Shown: positions 1 to 5,862 of the stretch, one piece after another
Numbering within the stretch: position 1 is the stretch's first letter
Layout: each line of letters starts with the position of its first letter
NCBI GenBank assembly: GCA_030042575.1
Contig: JASHZK010000288.1
Coordinates: 1 to 5,874 of the forward strand
Direction of reading: 5' to 3'
Length of the DNA: 5,874 nt
Source: Acidimicrobiales bacterium
GTDB lineage: Bacteria; Actinomycetota; Acidimicrobiia; Acidimicrobiales; UBA8190
Translations under genes and position numbers: made by a program
The notes under the pieces: model-generated
Told to the model about the DNA's origin: nothing
The model's database searches: none
The model's input: the letters and a program-made list of their open reading frames with translations, nothing else

Positions 1-1287
<1,287 letters not shown>

Positions 1288-1288
1288 G

Positions 1289-1702
1289 ATGGCCCACGCC
1301 AAGTTCCCGGTCGAGGTCCTCACCCCCGAGGGCGAGGTCTTCAACGGCGAGGTCGAGATGGTGTCGACCCGCACCACGCTCGGTCAGATCGGCATCCTGG
1401 CCCGACACGCGCCGCTCCTGGCCACCCTCGAGCCCACCGAGCTGCGGCTGTACACCTCCGAGGACCACATCCTGCGCTTCGCCCAGGCCGAGGGCTATCT
1501 CCAGGTCGGCTCCAACCACGCCATGCTGCTCGTCGAGGAGGCCCGGCCCGTGGAGGAGCTCGATGCCAGAGACCTGCGGGAACGGCTGCGCATCGCCGAG
1601 CAGGAGCTCGAGCAGGCGGGCGAGGACACCGAGCGGCGCCGGGTGGCCGAACGCGACCGGCGGCGCTGGCAGCAGTTCCTGAACCTGGCCGGGCCGGGCT
1701 GA
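1289..1702 (+). CDS. atpC: F1Fo ATP synthase subunit epsilon
   Basis: Epsilon subunit of the F1 central stalk. It couples gamma rotation to the c-ring and, in many bacteria, inhibits ATP hydrolysis through its C-terminal helices. The ATG at 1289 lies one base after the atpD stop. The product has 137 residues, normal for the family. Residues 1-85 form the N-terminal beta-sandwich with the conserved pattern FPVEVLTPEGEVF and IGILARHAPLLATL. About residues 90-130 are charged and helical (ERLRIAEQELEQAGEDTERRR), as expected for the helix-turn-helix tail. The short ATP-binding motif seen in some epsilon subunits ([IL]DxxRA) is only partly matched by LDARDLR, so ATP binding cannot be claimed. The tail ends WQQFLNLAGPG; its last codons fall inside a 10-bp repeat array. 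No strong ribosome-binding site precedes it, which fits coupling to atpD. It is probably the last gene of the atp operon. Confidence 0.97.
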   Translation: MAHAKFPVEVLTPEGEVFNGEVEMVSTRTTLGQIGILARHAPLLATLEPTELRLYTSEDHILRFAQAEGYLQVGSNHAMLLVEEARPVEELDARDLRERLRIAEQELEQAGEDTERRRVAERDRRRWQQFLNLAGPG

Positions 1703-1720
1703 GCCGGGCCGAGCCGGGTC
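1681..1720. repeat. Degenerate 10-bp tandem repeat, four units, spanning atpC stop
   Basis: Four consecutive 10-base units (gaacctggcc, gggccgggct, gagccgggcc, gagccgggtc) are each 8-9/10 identical to gagccgggcc. The atpC stop codon (1700-1702) falls across units two and three, so the repeat covers both the last atpC codons and the start of the spacer. This looks like slippage growth of a GC-rich unit and may have altered the epsilon C-terminus. No function is implied. Confidence 0.55.
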
Positions 1721-1739
1721 GCAGCCCGCCGGCGACCGG
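1714..1739 (+). terminator. Candidate hairpin terminator of the atp operon
   Basis: Eleven bases after the atpC stop, GGTCGC (1717-1722) pairs with GCGACC (1732-1737). CC (1714-1715) can pair with GG (1738-1739) around a bulged G, giving about 8 bp with a 9-nt loop. There is no T-tract, which is common for high-GC actinobacteria but makes the call weak. The surrounding sequence is so GC-rich that chance stems are likely. Confidence 0.3.
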
Positions 1740-1770
1740 CCAGGGCGGCCCCGTCGGACTCCTCGAAGAG

Positions 1771-1817
1771 CGCAGCTCCTCCGGGGGTCAGGGCCCGCAC
1801 GGGCACGGGGAGCTGCG
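1771..1817. repeat. 9-bp perfect inverted repeat beside a -10-like element
   Basis: CGCAGCTCC (1771-1779) and GGAGCTGCG (1809-1817) are perfect reverse complements. A G-T and a C-G pair (1780-1781 with 1807-1808) extend the stem to 11 bp. The 25-nt loop holds a nested GCCC/GGGC stem (1793-1796 with 1801-1804). The right arm ends two bases before the TAGCGT hexamer. It may be a second terminator for the atp operon (no T-tract), or an operator for the hydrolase gene with half-sites about 38 bp apart. The sequence alone cannot separate these. Confidence 0.5.
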
Positions 1818-1819
1818 GG

Positions 1820-1825
1820 TAGCGT
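1820..1825 (+). promoter_or_regulatory. Possible -10 element (TAGCGT) for the epoxide-hydrolase-like gene
   Basis: TAGCGT fits the actinobacterial TANNNT -10 pattern and would start transcription near 1832, giving a leader of about 22 nt that contains a good Shine-Dalgarno. No TTGACA-like -35 is recognisable 16-18 bp upstream. A separate promoter is plausible because 151 bp separate this gene from atpC. Confidence 0.4.
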
Positions 1826-1841
1826 GGGCCCCTCGGACCCG

Positions 1842-1846
1842 GGAGG
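1842..1846 (+). promoter_or_regulatory. Ribosome-binding site fixing the start at 1854
   Basis: GGAGG (within gggaggtgg, 1841-1848) stands 7 bases before the ATG at 1854. It decides against the in-frame GTG at 1824, which has no such site and overlaps the proposed -10 element. This is the only textbook Shine-Dalgarno in the window. Confidence 0.75.
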
Positions 1847-1853
1847 TGGCGCA

Positions 1854-2240
1854 ATGGCAGCCGAGAACGACGCCGACATGGTGGTGCGGGATTTCTGCGA
1901 CGCCTTCGTTGCCCACGACGCCGAGCTCCTGCGGCCTTTTCTGGCCGACGACGTCGTCTACCACAACATCCCCATGGACCCTGTGGTCGGGGTCGACGCC
2001 GCCGTGGCCTTCTTGGCCGGGTTCCTGGCCATGTGCGACAAGTTGGAGTTCGACATCCGCCACCTGGCCGTGAGCGGTGACGCCGTGCTCACCGAGCGGG
2101 TGGACACGTTCACCATGGGCCCGGTGGTGGCCGCCCTTCCGGTCATGGGCACCTTCGAGGTGCGCCAGGGCAAGATCTGCGCCTGGAGGGACTACTTCGA
2201 CATGGCCCAGGTCACGAAGATGTTCTCCGGGGAGGCCTGA
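1854..2240 (+). CDS. Limonene-1,2-epoxide hydrolase-like (SnoaL-fold) protein
   Basis: A 128-residue single-domain cytoplasmic protein of the NTF2/SnoaL superfamily, closest by motif to limonene-1,2-epoxide hydrolases, which open an epoxide by direct water attack. The N-terminal helix (VVRDFCDAFVAHDAELL) and VYHNIPM strand are typical. The full hydrolase set is visible: Tyr36 and Asn38 in VYHNIP (water-positioning Tyr53/Asn55 in the Rhodococcus enzyme), Arg82 and Asp84 in TERVD (Arg99/Asp101), and Trp111 and Asp113 in WRDYFD (Trp130/Asp132). The Rhodococcus enzyme is about 149 residues; this one is shorter, mainly at the N-terminus, with about two residues fewer between the two Asp motifs. 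There is no signal peptide or membrane segment. It starts at ATG 1854, supported by GGAGG 7 bases upstream. The gene runs toward glpX with 31 bp between and has no obvious pathway partner. The family and active site are well supported; the substrate (terpene, steroid or lipid epoxide) is unknown, and a non-hydrolytic ligand-binding role remains possible. Confidence 0.85.
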   Translation: MAAENDADMVVRDFCDAFVAHDAELLRPFLADDVVYHNIPMDPVVGVDAAVAFLAGFLAMCDKLEFDIRHLAVSGDAVLTERVDTFTMGPVVAALPVMGTFEVRQGKICAWRDYFDMAQVTKMFSGEA

Positions 2241-2263
2241 GGCGCCTGGCCGGTCCCGGTGCC
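2241..2263 (+). terminator. Weak hairpin in the convergent gene junction
   Basis: Directly after the hydrolase stop, GGCGCC (2241-2246) can pair with GGTGCC (2258-2263), six pairs including one G-U, with an 11-nt loop. On the opposite strand the same site has an A-C mismatch, so the structure favours termination of the plus-strand transcript. The whole gap between the two convergent stops is only 31 bp, so any terminator must lie here or inside the genes. No T-tract is present. Confidence 0.25.
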
Positions 2264-2271
2264 GCCGGTCT

Positions 2272-3267
2272 TCAGCCGAATTCGATCTGGCTGAACTCCC
2301 GGAGCTTGTCGAGCGGGTGCCGGGCGCTCACGAAGCGCACCGTCCCCGAACGCGACCGCATGACGAGGGACTGGGTGGTCGCCCCGAAGTCGTGGTAGTG
2401 CACCCCCTGGAGCAGCTCGCCGTCGGTGATCCCGGTGGCGGCGAAGAAGCAGTTGTCCCCTTTGACGAGGTCGTCGGTGCTGAGGACGGCGTCGAGGTCG
2501 TAGCCGGCCTCCTCGGCCGCCCTCCGCTCGTCGTCGTGGCGGGGCCACAGCCTCCCCAGCATCTCGCCGCTCATGGACTTGAGGGCGGCGGCGGCCAGGA
2601 CCCCTTCGGGCGTCCCCCCGGTGCCGAGCAGGAGGTCCACCCCCGAATCGGGCCAGGCGGTGGAGATGGCCCCGGCCACGTCCCCGTCGGAGATGAGCCG
2701 GATGCGGGCCCCGCTGGCCCGCACCTCGGCGATGAGGTCGTGGTGGCGTTCGCGGTCGAGGATGACGGCGGTCACGTCGCGCACCGACTTGCCCAGTGCC
2801 TTGGCCACCGCCTCGATGTTCTCGGTGGCGGAGCTGCGGATGTCGACGGCGCCCCGGGCCTTGGGCCCCACCGCCAGCTTCTCCATGTAGACACAGGGCC
2901 CGGGGTTGAACATCGTCCCTCGCTCGGAGACGGCGATGACGGCCAGGGCGCCACCTCGGCCCAGCGAGGTGAGGCTGGTCCCGTCGATGGGGTCGACGGC
3001 GATGTCGGTGAGGGGCGGGGATCCGTCGCCGATGCGCTCGCCGTTGTAGAGCATGGGGGCGTGGTCCTTCTCGCCCTCGCCGATGACGACGATCCCGTCC
3101 ATGGAGACGGTGGCCAGCACCACTCGCATGGCCTCCACCGCGGCGCGGTCGGCGCCCTCCTTGTCGCCCCGTCCCATCCAGCGGCCGGCCGACAGCGCCG
3201 CCGCTTCGGTGACCCGCACCAGCTCCATGGCCAGGTTGCGGTCCGGTGCCTGTGGGTTGCGCGCCAT
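2272..3267 (-). CDS. glpX: Fructose-1,6-bisphosphatase class II (GlpX)
   Basis: Hydrolyses fructose-1,6-bisphosphate to fructose-6-phosphate plus phosphate, a committed gluconeogenic step in the cytoplasm; class II enzymes are the main FBPase of actinobacteria. The product has 331 residues, normal for GlpX. Conserved elements in order: [10 protein letters not shown] (about 16-25), GRGDKEGAD (32-40) with Lys36 and Asp40, [12 protein letters not shown] (57-68) with metal-site Glu64, DPIDGT (92-97) with two metal-binding Asp, YMEKLAVGP (127-135), RHHDLIAEV (174-182), SDGDVAGAI (193-201), GGTPEGV (217-223) with the metal-site Glu, and [16 protein letters not shown] near the C-terminus. Offsets from E. 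coli GlpX are a constant seven residues over the first half, which supports the ATG at 3267. A TAGGGT element six bases before that ATG and no Shine-Dalgarno suggest a leaderless message. It is convergent with the hydrolase gene and divergent from murA. No key residue is missing. Confidence 0.96.
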   Translation of the reverse strand: MARNPQAPDRNLAMELVRVTEAAALSAGRWMGRGDKEGADRAAVEAMRVVLATVSMDGIVVIGEGEKDHAPMLYNGERIGDGSPPLTDIAVDPIDGTSLTSLGRGGALAVIAVSERGTMFNPGPCVYMEKLAVGPKARGAVDIRSSATENIEAVAKALGKSVRDVTAVILDRERHHDLIAEVRASGARIRLISDGDVAGAISTAWPDSGVDLLLGTGGTPEGVLAAAALKSMSGEMLGRLWPRHDDERRAAEEAGYDLDAVLSTDDLVKGDNCFFAATGITDGELLQGVHYHDFGATTQSLVMRSRSGTVRFVSARHPLDKLREFSQIEFG

Positions 3268-3273
3268 GGCCCG

Positions 3274-3279
3274 ACCCTA
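3274..3279 (-). promoter_or_regulatory. -10 element (TAGGGT) giving a leaderless glpX transcript
   Basis: Read on the minus strand, TAGGGT is followed by six bases and then the glpX ATG, so the expected transcription start falls on or next to the A of the start codon. There is no Shine-Dalgarno between. TANNNT at this spacing is the usual layout of leaderless actinobacterial genes. No clear -35 is seen. Confidence 0.6.
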
Positions 3280-3380
3280 ACCCTTGGAGGAGTGGGGCAG
3301 GCGGGCGACCCCCGATGGCGGGCGCCGGGCTGGCGGCCGGCTGGAGCCGTCGGGACCAGGGCCGTCGCACCCCGGCGCCG

Positions 3381-3386
3381 TAGGCT
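3381..3386 (+). promoter_or_regulatory. -10 element (TAGGCT) of the murA-meaB promoter
   Basis: TAGGCT matches TANNNT and is the only good candidate on the plus strand of the divergent region. Transcription would begin near 3393, leaving a leader of about 97 nt before murA. An 8-bp palindrome, CGGCGCCG (3373-3380), abuts it. The 16-18 bp upstream show no TTGACA-like -35. Confidence 0.5.
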
Positions 3387-3392
3387 GAGGTG

Positions 3393-3515
3393 ATGGAGCC
3401 CGCTCCCCTCCGCAGCGTTCTCGAGGGGAACCGTCACAGCCGGTCGAAAGCTTCGTCGTGCGATCCCCCCGTCGACAGCGGTGGGAGCCGTGGACCGATT
3501 CGTCGTCCGTCGTAG
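3393..3515 (+). CDS. Possible leaderless 40-codon small ORF in the murA leader
   Basis: An ATG at 3393 stands exactly six bases after the TAGGCT hexamer, the same geometry as glpX, so it could be the first codon of a leaderless transcript. The frame runs 40 codons (beginning MEPAPLRSVLEG, ending GPIRRPS) to a TAG at 3513-3515, overlapping the murA start by 26 bases in a different frame. The peptide is rich in Ser, Arg and Pro and matches no family I recognise. It could act in cis, with ribosomes translating it affecting access to the murA start, or be a chance frame. In favour is its placement on the predicted start site; against is its ordinary composition for a random GC-rich frame and its length, which chance can produce. 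Confidence 0.3.
   Translation: MEPAPLRSVLEGNRHSRSKASSCDPPVDSGGSRGPIRRPS
3404..3429 (+). promoter_or_regulatory. 7-bp hairpin in the murA 5' leader
   Basis: TCCCCTC (3404-3410) pairs perfectly with GAGGGGA (3423-3429) around a 12-nt loop. A second small stem, ACCG/CGGT (3430-3433 with 3441-3444), and a third, CGAA/TTCG (3445-3448 with 3452-3455), follow almost without gap. CTCCC (3403-3407) could instead pair with GGGAG (3483-3487) just before the murA start, so two mutually exclusive folds can be drawn. No known riboswitch class is recognised. Confidence 0.35.
3483..3487 (+). promoter_or_regulatory. Unusually close Shine-Dalgarno-like GGGAG before murA
   Basis: GGGAG ends only two bases before the preferred GTG start at 3490, closer than the usual 5-9. 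It lies within the first codons of the alternative GTG start at 3481, which has no upstream site. Translation initiation of murA therefore looks weak or unconventional. Confidence 0.35.
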
Positions 3516-4782
3516 CGGGCCGCTGCACGGCGTGGTCAGCGCCGGCGGGGCCAAGAACTCGGCGCTCAAGCTCATGGCCGCCTGCCTCCTGGCCGAGGGC
3601 ACGCACGTGCTCTCCGGTGTGCCGCGCATCGTGGACGTCGAGATCATGGCCGACGTGCTCGGGGCCATGGGCGTGCGCTGCCGGCGCCGGGCGCCCGCCC
3701 CCGGGGACCCGGACGACCCCGGCGACGTGGTGCTCGAGACGCCGGCGGTGCTCGAACCCCGTGCCCCTTACGAACTGGCCGAGCGGTTGCGCGCTTCAGT
3801 GGTGGTGCTGGGCCCCCTGTTGGGCCGGACGGGACGGGCCAGCATCCCGCTTCCCGGGGGTGACGACTTCGGCAGCCGTCCCATCGACATCCATCTCAAC
3901 GGGCTCTCGCTCCTGGGCGCCGAGTTCGCCACCGTGCACGGCAACGTCGAAGGGCGCGTCTGCGGTTCCCCGTCCCGCCTGGTGGGGACCCGGGTGGTCC
4001 TCGAGTACCCCAGCCACACGGCCACCGACAACCTCCTCATGGCGGCCGTCACGGCCAAGGGCACCACCGTCATCGAGAACGCGGCGCGCGAACCGGAGGT
4101 GGCCGACCTGGCCGGGATGCTGGGGCGCATGGGCGCCCGGATCTCGGGTGCGGGGACCTCGCACCTGGAGGTCGAAGGGGTCGACGAGCTGCAGCCGGCA
4201 CGTCAGCCGCACCGGGTCATCCCCGACCGGGTGGTGGCGGCCACCTTCCTGGCCGCCGCCGGGCTGGCCGGTGGTGAGGTGGTGGTGTCCGACGCCCGGC
4301 CCGAGCACATGGACATGCTCCTGCGCAAGATGGGGACCATGGGCCTGGACATCGCCCAGACCCCGCAGGGTCTGCGGGCGGCCGCCCCCGGGCGTCTGCA
4401 CAGCGTGGACGTGGCCACCCTGCCCTATCCGGGTGTGGCCACCGACTACAAGCCGTTCCTGGTGACCATGCTGAGCGTGGCCGACGGCGTGGGCATCGTG
4501 AGCGAGAACCTCTTCTCCGGCCGCTTTCGCTACGTCGACGAGCTCCGGCGCATGGGCGCCGACATCCGCACCGAAGGGCACCATGCCGTCGTGCGCGGTG
4601 TCGCCCGGCTCGAGGGGGCGCCGGTGCGCGCCCCCGACATCCGCGCCGGTGCCGCCCTGGTGCTGGCCGGCTTGGTGGCCGAGGGCGACACCGTGGTCTC
4701 CCACGCCGCCCATGTGCAACGCGGCTACGAGGACTTCGACGGCAAGCTGCGCTCGCTGGGCGCCGATGTGACCCTCGACTGA
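3490..4782 (+). CDS. murA: UDP-N-acetylglucosamine 1-carboxyvinyltransferase (MurA), Asp-type
   Basis: Transfers the enolpyruvyl group of PEP to UDP-GlcNAc, the first committed step of peptidoglycan synthesis, in the cytoplasm. The GTG at 3490 gives 430 residues beginning VDRFVVRRSGPLHG and puts the catalytic pair of GGAKNSALK at Lys22-Asn23, the same numbers as in E. coli MurA; a GTG at 3481 would add three residues. Two EPSP-synthase-type lobes are evident: the first holds PRIVDVEIMADVLGAMG and LGPLLGR, the second PYPGVATDYKPF with Asp319 (E. coli Asp305), SENLFSGRFRYVDELRRMGADI, and RGYEDFDGKLRSLGADV with Arg411 (E. coli Arg397). The mobile-loop Cys of E. coli (Cys115, GGCTIGARP) is replaced by Asp125 in GGDDFGSRP. 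Cys-to-Asp forms are natural, active and not alkylated by fosfomycin, as in Mycobacterium. The gene follows a leader of about 97 nt and is followed 21 bp later by meaB. A second MurA-like paralogue elsewhere cannot be excluded. Confidence 0.94.
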   Translation: MDRFVVRRSGPLHGVVSAGGAKNSALKLMAACLLAEGTHVLSGVPRIVDVEIMADVLGAMGVRCRRRAPAPGDPDDPGDVVLETPAVLEPRAPYELAERLRASVVVLGPLLGRTGRASIPLPGGDDFGSRPIDIHLNGLSLLGAEFATVHGNVEGRVCGSPSRLVGTRVVLEYPSHTATDNLLMAAVTAKGTTVIENAAREPEVADLAGMLGRMGARISGAGTSHLEVEGVDELQPARQPHRVIPDRVVAATFLAAAGLAGGEVVVSDARPEHMDMLLRKMGTMGLDIAQTPQGLRAAAPGRLHSVDVATLPYPGVATDYKPFLVTMLSVADGVGIVSENLFSGRFRYVDELRRMGADIRTEGHHAVVRGVARLEGAPVRAPDIRAGAALVLAGLVAEGDTVVSHAAHVQRGYEDFDGKLRSLGADVTLD

Positions 4783-4786
4783 CCAC

Positions 4787-4792
4787 TACGCT
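4787..4792 (+). promoter_or_regulatory. Possible -10 element (TACGCT) for meaB with a very short leader
   Basis: TACGCT lies in the 21-bp gap between murA and meaB and ends 11 bases before the GTG at 4804. Transcription would start about 3-5 nt before the start codon, giving a nearly leaderless message. No Shine-Dalgarno is present in the gap, so meaB needs either this promoter or coupling to murA for translation. Confidence 0.4.
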
Positions 4793-4803
4793 GCGCCCTC
4801 GTC

Positions 4804-5799
4804 GTGACCGATCGCACGGAACCGGCCGAGCCGCCGGACGACGTCTCGGAGGTCTCGCACCCGTCCCGGCTGCTGTCCGCCGCCGTGGGCGGGAACCGCC
4901 GGGCCCTGGCCAAGCTGCTCACCATGGTGGAGTGCGGCGGCCGGCCCGGCCGGGCGGTGGCCGCCCTGTCGTACCGCAGCGGCCGGGAGGCGGCCACGGT
5001 GGGGGTGACCGGTGCCCCGGGCTCGGGCAAGTCGAGCCTGGTCGACCGCCTGGTGACGACGGTGCGGGCCGAGGGCGAGACGGTGGGCGTGCTCGCCGTC
5101 GACCCCACCTCGCCCTTCTCGGGAGGCGCCATCCTGGGCGACCGGGTGCGCATGCAGGACCACGCCCTCGACCCCGGGGTGTTCATCCGTTCCATGGCCA
5201 CACGCGGCCATCTCGGGGGCCTGGCCCTGGCCGTGCCCGAGGCCCTGCGCCTCATGGCGGCCGCCGGATGGCCGCTGGTGCTGGTCGAGACGGTGGGGGT
5301 GGGCCAGGTCGAGGTGGAGGTGGCGTCGGCCACCGACACCACCGTGGTGGTGGTCAACCCCCGCTGGGGTGACGCCATCCAGGCCAACAAGGCGGGGCTC
5401 TTGGAGACGGCCGACGTGTTCGTGGTCAACAAGGCCGACAACCCGGGCGCGGCCGAGACCCGTCGCCACCTCGAGCAGATGCTGGATCTGAGTGTCCCCG
5501 GCCCCTGGCGCCCACCGGTGGTCGACACGGTGGCCACCGAAGGCACAGGTGTCGATCAGCTGTGGGCCGAGATCCGCCGTCACCAGCAGCATCTCGAGGA
5601 CGACGGGGGCCTCCGGCTCCGACGCCGGCGGCGTCTGGAACGGGAGTTCCGGGCCGTGCTGGGCGCCGGCATCGAGCGCCGGGTGGAGGCCGTGCTGGCC
5701 GGCGGCGAGCTCGGTGGTCTGGTCGAGGACGTGGTCGACCACCGTGTCGATCCCTACGAAGCCGCCGACCGCCTGTTGGACACCCTTCAGCGTCGCTGA
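4804..5799 (+). CDS. meaB: Methylmalonyl-CoA mutase-associated GTPase MeaB (ArgK family)
   Basis: G3E-family G protein that chaperones adenosylcobalamin-dependent methylmalonyl-CoA mutase, gating cofactor loading and protecting against inactivation through GTP hydrolysis. The 331 residues match the family length. The N-terminal helical segment (about 20-60, SRLLSAAVGGNRRALAKLL) precedes the P-loop GAPGSGKSS (70-78). Next come the switch region DPTSPFSGGAILGDRVRM (100-117), ETVGVGQVEVEV (162-173), NPRWGDAIQANKAG (185-198) and the guanine-specificity motif NKAD (209-212). The charged C-terminal part (about 265-331) fits the dimerisation arm. GTG 4804 is the only possible start, because the murA stop lies 21 bp upstream in the same frame and the next start codon (Met41) would cut conserved sequence. 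No mutase gene is in the window. The segment at 185-198 resembles mycobacterial and other actinobacterial members. Older annotations as a lysine/arginine transport kinase (ArgK) should be ignored. Confidence 0.95.
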   Translation: MTDRTEPAEPPDDVSEVSHPSRLLSAAVGGNRRALAKLLTMVECGGRPGRAVAALSYRSGREAATVGVTGAPGSGKSSLVDRLVTTVRAEGETVGVLAVDPTSPFSGGAILGDRVRMQDHALDPGVFIRSMATRGHLGGLALAVPEALRLMAAAGWPLVLVETVGVGQVEVEVASATDTTVVVVNPRWGDAIQANKAGLLETADVFVVNKADNPGAAETRRHLEQMLDLSVPGPWRPPVVDTVATEGTGVDQLWAEIRRHQQHLEDDGGLRLRRRRRLEREFRAVLGAGIERRVEAVLAGGELGGLVEDVVDHRVDPYEAADRLLDTLQRR

Positions 5800-5805
5800 C
5801 GCAAG

Positions 5806-5811
5806 TACGGT
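5806..5811 (+). promoter_or_regulatory. TACGGT hexamer, possible -10 for a gene beyond the window
   Basis: TACGGT lies six bases after the meaB stop and fits TANNNT. A GTG follows eight bases later (5820), in a frame open to the window edge. The hexamer is short and such matches are common, so this rests only on its position. Confidence 0.2.
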
Positions 5812-5862
5812 CGGGGTCGGTGTCCCGCCCGCCCCGGCCGACCCAACCGCCGCGCCCGACCC
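5809..5862. repeat. Tandem GGTCGG and paired CCGACCC copies (nested inverted repeats)
   Basis: GGTCGG occurs twice in tandem (5809-5814, 5815-5820). Its complement CCGACCC occurs twice downstream (5838-5844, 5856-5862), so nested stems can form: GGGTCGG (5814-5820) with CCGACCC (5838-5844), or the outer pair. This could be the meaB transcription terminator; there is no T-tract and the window ends 12 bases later. Confidence 0.35.

Noticed and set aside
1824..1853. Upstream GTG start for the hydrolase-like gene
   Set aside because: It overlaps the likely -10 element, has no ribosome site, and adds a Gly/Pro stretch not needed by the fold; the ATG at 1854 has GGAGG at ideal distance.
1495..1854. 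Minus-strand frame crossing the spacer after atpC, as a possible remnant gene
   Set aside because: The non-overlapping part is about 50 codons, starts at a TTG without a ribosome site, and has no recognisable family; the rest is antisense to atpC.
2192..3370. 392-codon minus-strand frame overlapping glpX in another frame
   Set aside because: Arg/Gly/His-rich low-complexity translation, fully overlapping the motif-complete GlpX frame on the same strand.
2077..3393. 438-codon plus-strand open frame opposite glpX
   Set aside because: It lies antisense to glpX, overlaps the end of the hydrolase gene out of frame, and its product is Gly/Asp/His/Val-rich with no family motif. Long antisense frames are expected at this GC content.
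3481..3489. GTG at 3481 as murA start
   Set aside because: Possible, but the start at 3490 gives the family-typical VDRFVV beginning and the Lys22-Asn23 numbering of E. coli MurA; neither start has a well-spaced ribosome site.
3796..4719. 307-codon minus-strand frame opposite murA
   Set aside because: His/Gly/Val-rich antisense translation with no domain; murA is certain in its own frame.
4786..5742. 318-codon minus-strand frame opposite meaB
   Set aside because: Antisense shadow of meaB; no motif and no start signal.
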